Below, one piece after another: positions 45,842 through 56,509 of a stretch of 64,000 bases of DNA (positions within the stretch are counted from its first letter, which is position 1; every line of letters starts with the position of its first letter). Location of the stretch: assembly GCA_030490835.1 (NCBI GenBank), contig CM059971.1, positions 45,990,012 through 46,054,011 on the forward strand. Direction: 5' to 3'. The DNA is from Annona cherimola (Eukaryota; Streptophyta; Magnoliopsida; Magnoliales; Annonaceae). The notes below the pieces were generated by a model. That model had not been told where the DNA came from. It saw only the letters and a program-made list of their open reading frames with translations, and made no database searches. Made by a program: the position numbers and the translations under genes.

Positions 45842-46663
45842 GTAAGCAAGTTATATCTTTTGCAAATTATTTCTAAAATGCTTGAAATTATTTGTAAATT
45901 GCTTTATGAAATTTATTTAAGGTTGGCCATACCTATAACTGCTTTACATGAACTGAAGTTCGTTTTGTTAAATTGTTTATTAAATGCTTTTTATGAAATT
46001 TTTTATGATTTGCAAATATCATGCTGGCATGTGTATGTAAATGAGCATGTGCACGAGGAATAGGCCTTAGTCGAGGTAGTAAGTGGAGCGAATGTCCCCC
46101 TCGCTATTGCCAAGTCGCTTATACAAGCCCAGGCCGGCGGCGACTTTCCTGGGATGGGAGCATGAGTGGGATGAGCGCCTAGCTAGCATCGCATCTAAAG
46201 GAATGTCATGAATGCTATGTATGCATTGCATTTGCATTTTATGAAATGCATGAAAATGATTGAAAAATTATGTATGGCTTGCTTACTGAGTATTATTACT
46301 TACCCATGCTTTTTCAACAACAGACAGAAAATGATGATGAAGGTAGCATGCCTAGTGTTATATAGTTTTTGATATAAATGTTGTATATGTAAATTTTATG
46401 TAAAGACAATGATGATAATTTTGAGATGAAAATGAATATTTTTATTCCAATGGAAATATTTATGGAACAGTTTTTTATCACAACTGTGATATGTGAAATA
46501 TATTTCATGTTGGATGAATAATGGAAATTTTCCATGTATTGATGTTATATATATATATAATCCTGCCGTGTGATCAGAGCAACAATCCTGAGTCAGGTTT
46601 ACCAATCAAAAATGATCTCGGAGTAAGGCTTCTAGGCAACTCGGTTCGGGGCGCCACAGAAGT

Positions 46664-46675
46664 TGGTATCAGAGC
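46664..46675 (+). other. primer-binding site of gypsy-2
   Basis: TGGTATCAGAGC, complementary to the initiator tRNA-Met 3' end, 5 bp after the LTR end. Confidence 0.95.
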
Positions 46676-46774
46676 ATGGATTGGTAAATAGGCAGAAAAG
46701 AAAAGAAATGATCAAGCTAGAATACATAAAATCATTATTATAATTGATTTATTTATCATTGATGATTTATAGAG

Positions 46775-47548
46775 ATGGCAGATAGAGGAAAGGCTCCACT
46801 AAGTGCACAGGAACTAGAAGAAGAGATGGAACGGGAACGGGCTCAGGAGAGAGTTAACAGGTGGTTAGCCTCTCAATAAGGTTTAACCCTAAGACTCCCA
46901 GCTCCCACTAGTTATCGGCCACTTCCACACATTAGGGGACCAGAAGCACATCGCCCAATAGTCCCCAGCCATCCACCAGGATATCCGGTATTATCTAGAA
47001 TCCACCAGGTAGAGTCCTCTAACCAGGCACTTGCACCCCCAGATTCTTAAGTCTATACCCCAGCCAACCCACTACCTAGACCGTCGGTCGTTACCGATTG
47101 GGTTACTGAGGAGGATTTACAAATATATTGGCAAAGGAGAGCTGCCCCAGTCCCACCTAACCCAGGTCTGTGGTTTAGGTTTGATGCAGGATATATTTAG
47201 TTCCGATACGGAACACCATGGGCACAAATTGACCGCTGGGAGAGGGAGGCTTCCCAGGAACGCCTGGAAGCTCTGGCTAGGGGAGAGGAAGTAATGGGGC
47301 AACCTGCTCCGAAACAACCTGGTGAGTTCATCCTACGGGTCATAGAGTTAGAGGTTATGCCCGAATCCCCACCTCGTGCCCCTCCAGCAAACGATGATGA
47401 GGACCCGATAGAATGGTTTGATAGCGAAGAGGAGGACGAGAACCCAGGACCCCAGGATTGGTCTGATACCAGTACGGTCACTGAAGAACCCACACGGGTA
47501 CCCTTTAGTCTCAGGAGGTTCCTGAGGTTAAGGAGAAGGGGACGCTAA
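46775..47548 (+). pseudogene. gypsy-2 ORF0 upstream of gag (unknown)
   Basis: ATG at 46775 (MADRGKAPLSAQELEEEMER) opens a frame of about 257 codons with three in-frame stops (46877, 47048, 47198). A Pro-rich middle is followed by a Trp-containing segment (TDWVTEEDLQIYWQ, PWAQIDRWERE), an acidic patch (DDEDPIEWFDSEEEDE) and a basic end (RRFLRLRRRGR). It has no zinc knuckle, protease or capsid motif. Gag starts 250 bp later in the same frame. It could be a displaced gag N-terminus or an accessory ORF. I do not recognise it. Confidence 0.5.
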
Positions 47549-47797
47549 ATGAGATAGGGACCAGGAAGACGCAGCCACCGCCACCGCCAAAACAGTTTAT
47601 GTTTCTTTTTTTATAAATATGTAAATATTGTTGGGAACAGGTACATAAGGCTAAGCTAGCCTATGTACAAAAGTTTGACTAATGTATGAATGGTTTGCTG
47701 ATAATTTATGATAATTATGTGATCATGTGATTATGTATTAAATTTATATCATGATGAATATCGATGTTATACTAATCAATGTTTCATGAAGTAGAAA
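47549..47797 (+). other. spacer between ORF0 and gag
   Basis: AT-rich and non-coding, beginning with a CCACCGCCACCGCC triplet run near 47574. Nothing further is recognised. Confidence 0.6.
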
Positions 47798-49069
47798 ATG
47801 TCGCTCACTAGAGCTAAAGCAAGAGCCAATAAAGGAAAGGCCCCAATGGAGGAATCTATTGATCAAGCAAGGGGCGAAGCCAGTAAAAGAACATATAGGG
47901 CAAAATCCGAGGAGCAATCCTTTAGAACCTGCCCACGGCGAGAGGAAAGCCCTAGACCTCAAGCAGAGGTCAATATAGAAGAAAGAATTGTTGTGGCCAT
48001 CGAAAAAGCTATACAGCAGTGGACAGTTCAAGCTGTTGGTTTATTATAAGAAAAGCGGAACCAGCAAGCCCCACCATCAAGAGGAGACGGGGAAAGATCA
48101 GGGCCCTTAGCCAACCCCCGCACGTCAAGGGGAGTGGAGGATAGTCTCCTTGAGGCCGACTGAAAGGCTATCGACGCCTTTCTTGCCCAGAGACCGCCCA
48201 AGTTTGCAGGGGAATTGGACCTCCTCATTGTAGAGCAATGGATTACAGAAATCAAGAAATTATTTAGAATATTGTCCTGCAATGATCAGCAGAAGGTGTT
48301 GTGCGCCACCCACATACTGATAAAGGATGTTTATGAATTGTGGGAAACGTTGATGGTCACTATGCCACATCCGGAGCAGGTTACGTGGCATGAATTTTTG
48401 GAAGAGTTTAATAAAGAATATCTCCCTATAGGGCTACAGAGCCAGAGGGTGATAGAGTTTGAAAAATTTTACCAAGGCAGGATGACAATCACAGAATATG
48501 CCACAAAGTTCAATGCCTTGGTACGATACGTGTCGTGGATCACTAATGTGCCAGAGAATAAGGCACAAAGGTTCTAGAGGGGTTTGAGACCCCAGTTAAG
48601 AGAGGGGTTAGCCCCATTATTAATGAAAGACTATGCATATAACATTAAAAGGGATAGGGCATTGGAGATGGAGTCAATGAGGACTCAGGAGCTTAGGCAA
48701 GCTCAAAAATAATTCTTTACAACCTCTAAGGAAGGTGAGGCTAATAAAGGAAAAAGGAGAATGATCGAGAGAAAGAAGATCGGCGACAAAACAAAAAGCG
48801 CCCCGACTTGCAGAACTTGCCACAAATGCCATTTAGGCGAATGTTTACAAGGAACGGAAAAATGCTACAAATGTGGCCAAGCGGGTAATGTGGCCCGGGA
48901 CTGCGGGACCGATGAAGCCAAAATAATAAAGTGCTTCAACTGCGGTCAAGTCGGATACATTTCGCCTAGAGCACCAGCTCGAGGGAGGCCGACCCAACAA
49001 AAAGTCCCCACCATTGCCAATCGACCTGGTATTGCTACCAACCCAGTGCGTGTCCAAGCCCTCACCTGA
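47798..49069 (+). pseudogene. gypsy-2 gag (multiple stops, one frame)
   Basis: ATG at 47798 (MSLTRAKARANKGKAPM). One frame runs to 49069 with stops at 48047, 48161, 48575 (Trp to TAG) and about 48710, so it is decayed by point mutations rather than indels. The retrotransposon gag domain is clear: PPKFAGELDLLIVEQWITEI, WHEFLEEFNKEYLP, FEKFYQGRMTITEYATKF. Two zinc knuckles lie at about 48860-48970, and both have lost key residues: CYKCGQAGNVARDC lacks the His, and CFNCGQVGYISPRA lacks the His and last Cys. Nucleic-acid packaging would fail. Confidence 0.9.
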
Positions 49070-49485
49070 ACGGAGTCACAAGAGATTGAGAAAAAAGTGA
49101 TTGCAGGTATGATTTACATTTTAGGAAATTTTGCAGTACCTTTCTTTGATTCTGGAGCTACGCATTCATTTATATCATACTAATTCGTAATCACACACAC
49201 AGTTCGGGTAGAACAAACCAGTAGTACTATACATGTAGAATCCTCAGTATATAGATTGACAAGTATAAATCAACTTTGCAAGGCATGTCCTATCAGGATA
49301 GGAATAAAAATATTGGTAGCTAATCTCATCCTATTACCAATGACAGAGTTTGATGTCATACTAGGGATGGATTGGCTAAGTCAATAGGGTGCAACAATAG
49401 ATTGTAGAAATAAAAAAGTGCAATTTGGAGCACCAAAGGATAAAAAGAGATCAGTAAAATAAGACAGCCAGAAAACACAATAAGG
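49070..49485 (+). pseudogene. gypsy-2 aspartic protease
   Basis: Continues in the gag frame: VIAGMIYILGNFAVPFFDSGATHSFIS with the D-S-G-A active site near 49148-49160, then MTEFDVILGMDWLSQ near 49345-49385. It is broken by stops at about 49180 and 49386. A small indel near 49440 separates it from the RT frame. Confidence 0.9.
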
Positions 49486-50457
49486 ATGGTATCAGCCATG
49501 AAAGCAGCTAAGCTGATACGCCAGCATTGTACAGCTTATCTGGTCTCTATAAATATATTAAAAAGAGATGGGGTACTTATGGAACAGATTCCAGTAGTAA
49601 AGAAATTTCTAGATATTTTTCCAAAGGAGTTATGTAATTTACCACCGGAAAGAGAAATGGATATGGAAATAGAAATTATTCCAGGAACAGCCCCAATATC
49701 TAAGGCTTCATATAGGATGACACCAGCCGAATTGGTTGAGTTGAAAGTACAGATACAAGATTTATTGGATAAAGGATTTATTAGACCCAGTGCATCACCT
49801 TGGGGAGCTCCAGTATTATTTGTGAAGAAAAAGGATGGGAGTTTGAGACTCTGTATTGATTACAGAGAATTGAATAAAGTAAAATAAGTACCCACTCCCA
49901 AGAATAGATGATCTCTTTGATCAGTTAAAAGGAGCTTGTACATTTTCAAAAATTGATTTACAGTTAGGTTACCACCAGTTAAGGATATGTCCAAAGGACA
50001 TTCATAAAACAACATTCAGAACAAGATATGACCATTATGAATTCTTAGTCATACCATTTGGACTAACAAATGGCCCAACTGTGTTTATGGATATGATGAA
50101 AATTTTTTTTGAGAATTTTTGGATCAATTTGTGGTGGTATTTATTGATGATATATTGATTTATTCAAAGACAAAAGAAGAGCATGAGAAACATTTAAGGA
50201 TAGTATTGGAAATTCTCCGAAGGGAGAAATTATATGCTAAATTCAAGAAATGTGAGTTTTGGTTAAAAAAAGTAGCCTTTCTAGGCCACATTATATCCGA
50301 GAAGGGAGTACAAGTAGATCCTCAAAAGATTGAGGCAATAACAAAGTGGCCACAACCAACAAATATCACGAAAATAAGAAGTTTCCTAGGGCTAGCTGGC
50401 TACTACAGGAGATTTGTGGAAGGATCTCACAATTGTCAGCTCCACTCACAAAGCTGA
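49486..50457 (+). pseudogene. gypsy-2 reverse transcriptase (frameshifted)
   Basis: [13 protein letters not shown]..., [38 protein letters not shown] (to 49880). A short deletion at about 49882 shifts the frame; then [15 protein letters not shown], and another shift near 50105. The catalytic [10 protein letters not shown] is at about 50140-50170, with both Asp intact. The connection [20 protein letters not shown] and [16 protein letters not shown] follow before a further shift near 50430. Confidence 0.92.
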
Positions 50458-51024
50458 TAAGGAAAGGAGTTAGATATGAATGGACACAGGAATGTGAGAA
50501 TAGCTTCCAAGAGTTAAAGAAAATACTGGTAAAAGCTCCAATTCTAACACTGCCTACAGAGAAGGAATAGTTTGTGATTTATAGTGATGCCTCAAAGAGA
50601 GGATGAGAATGTGCACTGATGCAAAATTAAAAAGTTATCTCGTATGCATCCAGGCAATTCAAGCCAAATGAGGTAAACTATCCAACCCATTATTAGAATT
50701 GGCAGCAGTAGTCTTTGCCTTGAAAATTTGGAGACATTATTTATATGGAGTTAAATGTGAGATCTATACTGATCATAAAGCTTCAAGTACATTTTTACTG
50801 AAAAGGAGTTAAACATGAGGCAAAGAAGATGGCTTGAGCTACTTAAGGATTATGACCTCAACATTTTATCATCTAGGCAAAGCCAATGTAGTAGCCGATG
50901 CGCTAAGTAGAAATATTAGCTTAGCACATCTCATCACAAAGGAAGAAGGGCTACTACAAGAATTGAGACAACTAGAATTAATTGTAAGCCCACCTGGGGT
51001 ACAAGTTAGATTGTCTCAATTATA
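50458..51024 (+). pseudogene. gypsy-2 RNase H (heavily broken)
   Basis: Fragments in several frames: ECENSFQELKK, IYSDASKRG (first catalytic Asp, about 50580), [34 protein letters not shown] and [13 protein letters not shown] (about 50877-50920). At least five stops or indels. Confidence 0.85.
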
Positions 51025-51580
51025 AATTCAGTCAAATTATTTGAGCAAATTAAAATAGCTCAACAAGAAAATGGGGATTTGAAAAGTTATGTGGAGAAAA
51101 TGATCAAGAAAAATCCCACTGAATATATACAAGATGAACATAGGATGTACAGATATAGGGGTCGCCTGTGTATACCCAACCAAGAGGAATTAAAGGAACA
51201 GATATTGAAAGAAGCACATTTCTCTCTATTTTCGATGCATCCAGGTTGCACCAAGATGTATCAAGACATCAAAAAGATATATTGGTGGAATAATATAAAG
51301 AGAGAAATTGCTAAATATGTGGTTAAGTGCCTAACATGTCAAAGGGTTAAGGCTGATCATCAAAGAACCCCTGGAAAATTACAGTCGCTTGAAGTCCTAA
51401 AATGGAAATAGGATAATATTACTATGGATTTTATTGAAGGGTTGCCAATAACCCAAAATGGAAATGATGTTATATGGATAATAGTTGATAGATTATCAAA
51501 GTTAGCTAATTTCCTAGTCATCAAGAAAAATTTTACTGCTGAGCGACTGACTAAGATTTATTATAAGGAGATAGTGAGAC
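51025..51580 (+). pseudogene. gypsy-2 integrase, first part
   Basis: The zinc-binding region is intact: EAHFSLFSMHPGCTKMYQDI...[15 protein letters not shown] at about 51210-51360. The core starts MDFIEGLPITQNGNDVIW (51425 onward). It is cut at ...YYKEIVRL by Sirevirus-2 at 51581 and resumes at 63605. Confidence 0.92.
51576..51580. repeat. left TSD of Sirevirus-2 (GAGAC)
   Basis: A perfect partner of GAGAC at 63600-63604. Removing the insertion restores the integrase reading frame context seen in gypsy-1 near 3341-3360. Confidence 0.95.
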
Positions 51581-53223
51581 TGTTGGTCCTGAGTTAAGGG
51601 CAATTACCCAAGAGGGGAGGGGTGAATTAGGTATTTAAAAATTTTCAACTTAAACAGAAATTTTACCCCGGATTAGTCTAGTCCCCTTTTATGAAGAAAC
51701 AAATGGAAAGCAATATAGTGCTGAGAGCAAAATAAAAATCAACAAGCAAGATTTTATAGTGGTTCGGGCAACCTTTCCTACTCCACACTTCCAAGCTCAC
51801 ATCTCTTGTGACTTGGGTTCCACTATGTATTTCACAAATACAATTAGAGTCACTGCTCTCTTCTAGATTCCAGCTCTAGGGGGCATCAATAATTCACAGC
51901 ACAAGTAGGTGACGAGTTCTACTCCAATCACACACTACTTTGCTTACACTTGATCTTAGTTACCCAAACTAAATCAAGTTCAATACAACAAGAAAAGAAA
52001 AAGAAAGTTTCTACATGTTACTGATGTGTAGAGGCAGATTTGGCGCAGAGAAGAACTTGTAGCGTAGGCTTAATGATTCAGCAAGCAACTCTTGGCAGTT
52101 TGAAAGCAAGGTTCTTCTTCTATATGTTGGCTTGATCACTTAATGCTCTTAGTGATGGGAGTTATGCTCAATCAATGAATTCTCAGCTACCCTCCACGTT
52201 CATATTGAATGCCTTATATAATTGTTGAGGGAATCCGAACGTTTGGAAGTAGGTGGCGCGCATTTAATGCGCCAACATTCGAAAAATTTCCGACCATTGC
52301 GACCTAAGTCGCAGGTGGAATCGACTTCGGGTGCGACTCCGCCCAAGTCGCAGATGGAGTCAACTTCGGGTGCGACTTCGCCCAAGTCGCAGATGGAGTC
52401 AACTTCGGGTGCGACTTCGGCTGTCCGCAACTTCTTCAAGTTCCAGTCTGGGTCGACTTAGTCCTCAACTTGACCCAAGTCGCAGGTGAAGTCGACTTCA
52501 GGTGCGACTTCACTTCTTCAGCTTGCTAGTTAAACTTGAAGTTCTTTAGAATGCCTTGCTTGCTTGAATTTCTTCATGTTTGGTTGTTCTTCCACCATTT
52601 TATTTTACTTAAGACTCTTTATGATTCTTCTATCTTGAAAGCATCTGATTCCATGTCTTGAGTCTTGAATCTTGGAATGCATAGAAGATGTTCGAGTATG
52701 TGTTTATGATCCAACATGATGGATTCATGCAACCCTGCTTGCTTTTGTCTTCATTTGATCTTCATTTGATCCATGTTGAGTGTTTGAGTTGACTTGACCT
52801 TCTTCTCCACTCAAATCTATCATTGAGTTAACTTGTTCGGCAATTTCCGCACTGAAGTCGAAGCTGGAGTCGACTTGGTCTGCGACTTCACCCACGTCGC
52901 ATGCAGAGTCGACTTGGGTGCGACTTCGGCAGCTCTCATCCTCAATTTCAACTCTGGATAGAAGGTTAAGTCTGAAGTCGATGCCGGAGTCGACTTGGTC
53001 TGAGACTTCACCCAAGTTGCATGCGGAGTCGACTTGTGGATCGACTTGGCCTAAGTCGATGCCTGAGTCGACTTGGAAATCGACTTGACCTGCCATGCTT
53101 CATTTTCTTCATTTTTATAACCTTTAATCATTACCACAAACATGTTAGTGACCAAAACTTACTCAAATTAATTTGTTAATCATCAAAACATAGACTTGAC
53201 TTATTTTCCACATGTTTCCAACA
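51581..53223 (-). repeat. Sirevirus-2 3' LTR (1643 bp)
   Basis: Plus-strand TGTTGGTCCT...TTTCCAACA. GTCGAC repeat clusters are at 52295-52510 (three near-identical 39-bp units) and 52850-53090. The minus-strand TATA box (TATATAAG) is at about 52212-52219, directly downstream of the first cluster in transcription sense. Confidence 0.95.
52295..52510. repeat. 39-bp GTCGAC dyad repeats, promoter-proximal cluster
   Basis: Units of the form AAGTCGCAGATGGAGTC + AACTTCGGGTGCGACTTCG, repeated. The right LTR (62625-62800) has one unit fewer and retains GTCGAC where this copy has GTCAAC. Confidence 0.9.
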
Positions 53224-53238
53224 ATCTACCCCTTTTTA
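53224..53238 (-). other. polypurine tract of Sirevirus-2
   Basis: The minus strand reads AAAAAGGGGTAGAT next to the LTR start TGTTGG. Confidence 0.88.
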
Positions 53239-53564
53239 TGATTAACAAAATCGATTTGAGTGTATACCTTTTAATGTCTTTAAAACATACTATTTGTGCA
53301 TTTTGAAATTTAACATTTTCATTTCCAATAAATCACAAGTTAAAAATATGAGTTTAACATACATATTTCACTTCCAATACATCACAATTTAAAATCATTC
53401 ATACAAACATCATTCATACAAACATTTAAGACCGAGACTCAAATCCCGATCTCTTCTCCCCCTTTTTGTCAATTGATCAAAAAATATAGATGGAGCAGGT
53501 TAATCCTTTGAGAATGGCAGGACTGCTCCCCCTGAACCTGTGCTCCCCCTCAGCTTGTGCTTTT
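53239..53564 (-). other. short 3' untranslated region of Sirevirus-2
   Basis: 326 bp between the RNase H stop and the polypurine tract. It contains GCTCCCCCTGA-type blocks near 53525-53550 (purine runs on the minus strand, possible extra polypurine tracts). It has no ORF3, GTCGAC spacer or CT tract, unlike Sirevirus-1. Confidence 0.75.
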
Positions 53565-54099
53565 CTAAGTTAATTTAAGCATTCCCATATCATTTCTAAT
53601 TTTATAAAATGGTTCTTTTACTAGAGGTTTGGTGAATATATCTGCCATTTGATGAACTGTTCTTACATATTCTAAACATATATCATGATTTTCTACATGT
53701 TTTCTAATAAAATGATGTCTAAGGTCTATGTGCTTGGTCCTAGAATGCAATACTGAATTTTTAGTTAAACATATTGCACTAGTATTATCACATTTGATAG
53801 GTATATTTTTAAAATTCATGCCCTAATCCCTAAGTTGTTGTTTCATCCAAAGCAATTGGGCACAATAGCTCCCGGCGGCAATATATTCGGCTTCCGCGTT
53901 GGATAGAGCAACACTAGTTTATTTTCTTGAAAACCATGAAACCAACATGTTCCCAAGAAACTGACATGTTCCACTACTGCTTTTTCTATCTACATTGTAA
54001 CCAGCAAAATCCGCATCCAAGTAGCCGATTAGATCAAAATTAGAGCCCTTTGGATACCAGAGTCCTATGTTGGTAGTATCTACTAAATATTTGAAAATT
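53565..54099 (-). pseudogene. Sirevirus-2 RNase H
   Basis: Minus-strand fragments: GYLDADFAGYNVDRKSSSGTCQFLGNMLVSWFSRK (near 53922-54030), a stop at about 53919, AEAEYIAAGSYCAQL near 53870, and a C-terminal frame (53565-53819) with CDNTSAICLTKN and HQMADIFTKPL. Broken by at least two stops. Confidence 0.9.
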
Positions 54100-55090
54100 C
54101 TTTTTACAACTACCAAGTGTGATTCTTTTGGAAAAGATTGAAATCTAGAGCACATGCAAACACTAAACAGTATATCGGGTCTAGAAGTAGTTAAATATAA
54201 TAAAGAGCCTATCATGCTTTTATATAATTTTAAATCAACTGGTTTGCCTTTCTCGTCTTTGTCAATTTTAATGGTTGAGCTCATAAGCGTGTTTGCCCCT
54301 TTGCTGTTTTCCATGCCAAATTTCTTCAACATTTCTTTGATATACTTGGACTGGTTTATAAAGATCCCTTCACTTAGTTGCTTAATTTGTAGTCCAAGGA
54401 AGCAGTTTAGCTCCCCCATTATACTCATTTCAAATTCTTTCTACATAAGCTCAGAAAATTCTTGATAAAGAATCTAATTAGCAACACAAAAAATAATGTC
54501 ATCTACATAAATTTGAATAATCAAAATGTCTCTTTCTTTATACTTGATAAACAAAGTGGTGTCTACCTTTTCCTTTTGAAAGTCATGAACAATCAAAAAT
54601 TTGCTTAATTTTCATACCAAGCCCTTGGAGCTTGTTTTAATCCATATAATGCCTTGGTTAATTTGTATACAAATTTAGATTGATCTTTCTCCTCAAATCC
54701 AGGTGGTCGTTCAACATACACCTCTTCATTTATATACCCATTCAAAAATGTACTTTTAACATCCATTTGAAACAACTTGAAGTTCATGTGAGATGCAAAA
54801 GCTAGTAAGATGGAATGACTTCTAATCTAGCAACCGAAGCATAGGATTCCTCAAAGTCTATTCCTTCTTCTTATGAGTATCCTTTTGCCACAAGTCTAGC
54901 TTTGTTTCTCACCACAAGTCCACTTTCATCTAATTTGTTCCTAAAGACCCATTTTGTGCCAATGACAATACAGTCTTTTGGTCTTGGAACAAGATGCCAA
55001 ACTTGGTTTCTTTCAAATTGATTTAATTCCTCTTGCATTGTTATGATCCAGTTTTCATTATCAAGAGCTTGGTCAATAGTGGATTGTTCA
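54100..55090 (-). pseudogene. Sirevirus-2 reverse transcriptase
   Basis: Minus strand: [30 protein letters not shown] (stop after, about 54871), [33 protein letters not shown], the catalytic box YVDD intact at 54498-54509, then a stop (VAN-stop) and FLGLQIKQ (about 54370-54400). Unlike Sirevirus-1, the active-site aspartates survive, but frameshifts near 54605 and 54870 disable the protein. Confidence 0.92.
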
Positions 55091-56250
55091 ATTTTGGATA
55101 TAAAGGCGTATTGTCCACAAATATTTTGTTTTGACCTTCTAGTATTTACACCTTCATAGACATTCCCTATAACTTTCTCAATTGGATGGTCATTTTTTAA
55201 CTTTAAATCAGTTGGAGGTTTATAGAAATTATTACCTTCACTTACCTTTTCCTCCGTGGATTCTTCTTGCTTTTCCACATGCAGTTTTTCAAGATTACTT
55301 GTGACATTATCTGCATCACTTAAATCATCTTTTCTTTTGGAGCATGGATTAAATTCATCAAAAACAACATGTATTGACTCTTCTACAACTTGGTTCCTTT
55401 TATTGAAGACTCTATATGCTTTGCTATTTGATGAGTAACCAAGGAATATTGCCTCATCACTCTTAGCATCTAGTTTTCCCAAGTTGGTTTTTCCATTGTT
55501 CAAAACATAACAAGTGCAACCAAAGGCATGAAAATATGAAATATTTGGTTTTCTACCTTTTCATAGCTCATATGGGGTCTTTTTCAAGATTGCTCTAATG
55601 GTAACTCAATTCAACACATGACAAGCTGTACTTACAGCTTCACCCCAAAATTTCTTGGATAATTTACTCTCATTTAGAATTGTTCTAGCCATCTCTTGTA
55701 TGGTTCTATTTTTCCTTTCAACCACTCCATTTTGTTGTGGAGTTCTTGGTGCAGAAAATGTGTGGTGAATTCCTTTTTCACTACATAATTCTATGAATCG
55801 TTTATTTTTAAACTCACCACCATGATCACTTCTAATAGTCATAATAGTACTTTGTTTTTCATTTTGCACCAAGTTTACAAAAGTTGCAAACATAGAGAAG
55901 GCTTCATCTTTGCTAGCTAAGAGAATTACCCATGTGAATCTTGAAAAGTCATCAACTATTACAAACACATACTTCTTTCCACCAATGGTTAAAATGTCGG
56001 ATGGCCCATATAGATCCATGTGTAGCAATTCGAGTGGGCTAGTGGTGGAAATCTCCTTTTTGGTAGAGAAGGGCATTTTAGGTTGTTTTGACGATTGACA
56101 TGCCATTAGACATTGACCATCTAGTTCATCAAGTGAAACCAAATATACATTTCCATGTCTTTTTCCACTAAACATGATATGTTCTCCATCAAATTCATTG
56201 CATATAGATGATTCAAACACAACCTTGTATCCTTTGTCACATAATTGGCT
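55091..56250 (-). pseudogene. Sirevirus-2 integrase lacking the HHCC zinc domain
   Basis: The minus-strand frame to 55606 reads LELLHMDLYGP, TIRSDHGGEFKN and RTPQQNGVVERKNRTIQE, so D,D,E is present. Between DELDGQCLMA and CQSSKQPKM (near 56100) about 40 codons are missing in frame. These are the residues that in Sirevirus-1 contain the WHTRLGH histidines and part of the cysteine pair. A stop at about 55606 is followed by the C-terminal part NNGKTNLGKLDAKSDEAIFLGY (55503 and below). Confidence 0.9.
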
Positions 56251-56502
56251 AATACTCATTAAATTGTGCTTGAGTCCTTCAACAAATAATACATCTTTCA
56301 TACATGCATTTGAAATACTATAAATATTTCCTTTACCTTTAATTTTACCTTTCTCATTATTTCCAATGGCAACAGTTCCATCGTTGCAAGGCTTGAGTTT
56401 GTGAAATAGACTTCTTTCTCCAGTCATATGCCTTGAGCAACCACTATCCATGAACCAAATGTTGCTTGCCTTTGCCTTGAAACATACCTGAAAAATAAGC
56501 AA
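56251..56502 (-). pseudogene. Sirevirus-2 protease
   Basis: Minus strand: FQVCFKAKASNIWFMDSGCSRHMTGERSLFHK, with the active site D-S-G near 56448. This frame differs from gag and begins just after a T-rich tract ending CAG (TTATTTTTCAG). The junction layout matches Sirevirus-1 at 25603-25630. This is part of the longest intact frame in the element (55606-56502). Confidence 0.9.
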
Positions 56503-56509
56503 ATAAATC

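Larger units (their letters stand above)
44110..46658 (+). repeat. gypsy-2 5' LTR (complete, 2549 bp)
   Basis: TGTGGAACTCCGACCG...GGGGCGCCACA, directly followed by a 5-bp spacer and the PBS. TATA at 44946, exon-1 donor CGG|GTAAGTG at 45098, acceptor TTGAATAG at 45802, microexon 45803-45841, donor at 45842, acceptor CAACAACAG at 46323. TAGTAA/CAGTAA modules lie near 44260-44295 and 45545-45640. The GC-rich core is at 46125-46165. With transcription starting near 44978, U3 is about 0.87 kb and R-U5 about 1.7 kb. The left TSD candidate is TGTGC (44105-44109). Confidence 0.95.

Noticed and set aside
46664..46675. tRNA gene suggested by tRNA-Met-like sequence (also 23734, 20915, 61899)
   Set aside because: Only 12-15 bases match, exactly at LTR ends. 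These are primer-binding sites, not tRNA genes.
47294..47548. Host gene for the acidic/basic 84-codon frame
   Set aside because: It is in frame with the upstream ORF0 from 46775 and lies between PBS and gag, so it belongs to the element.
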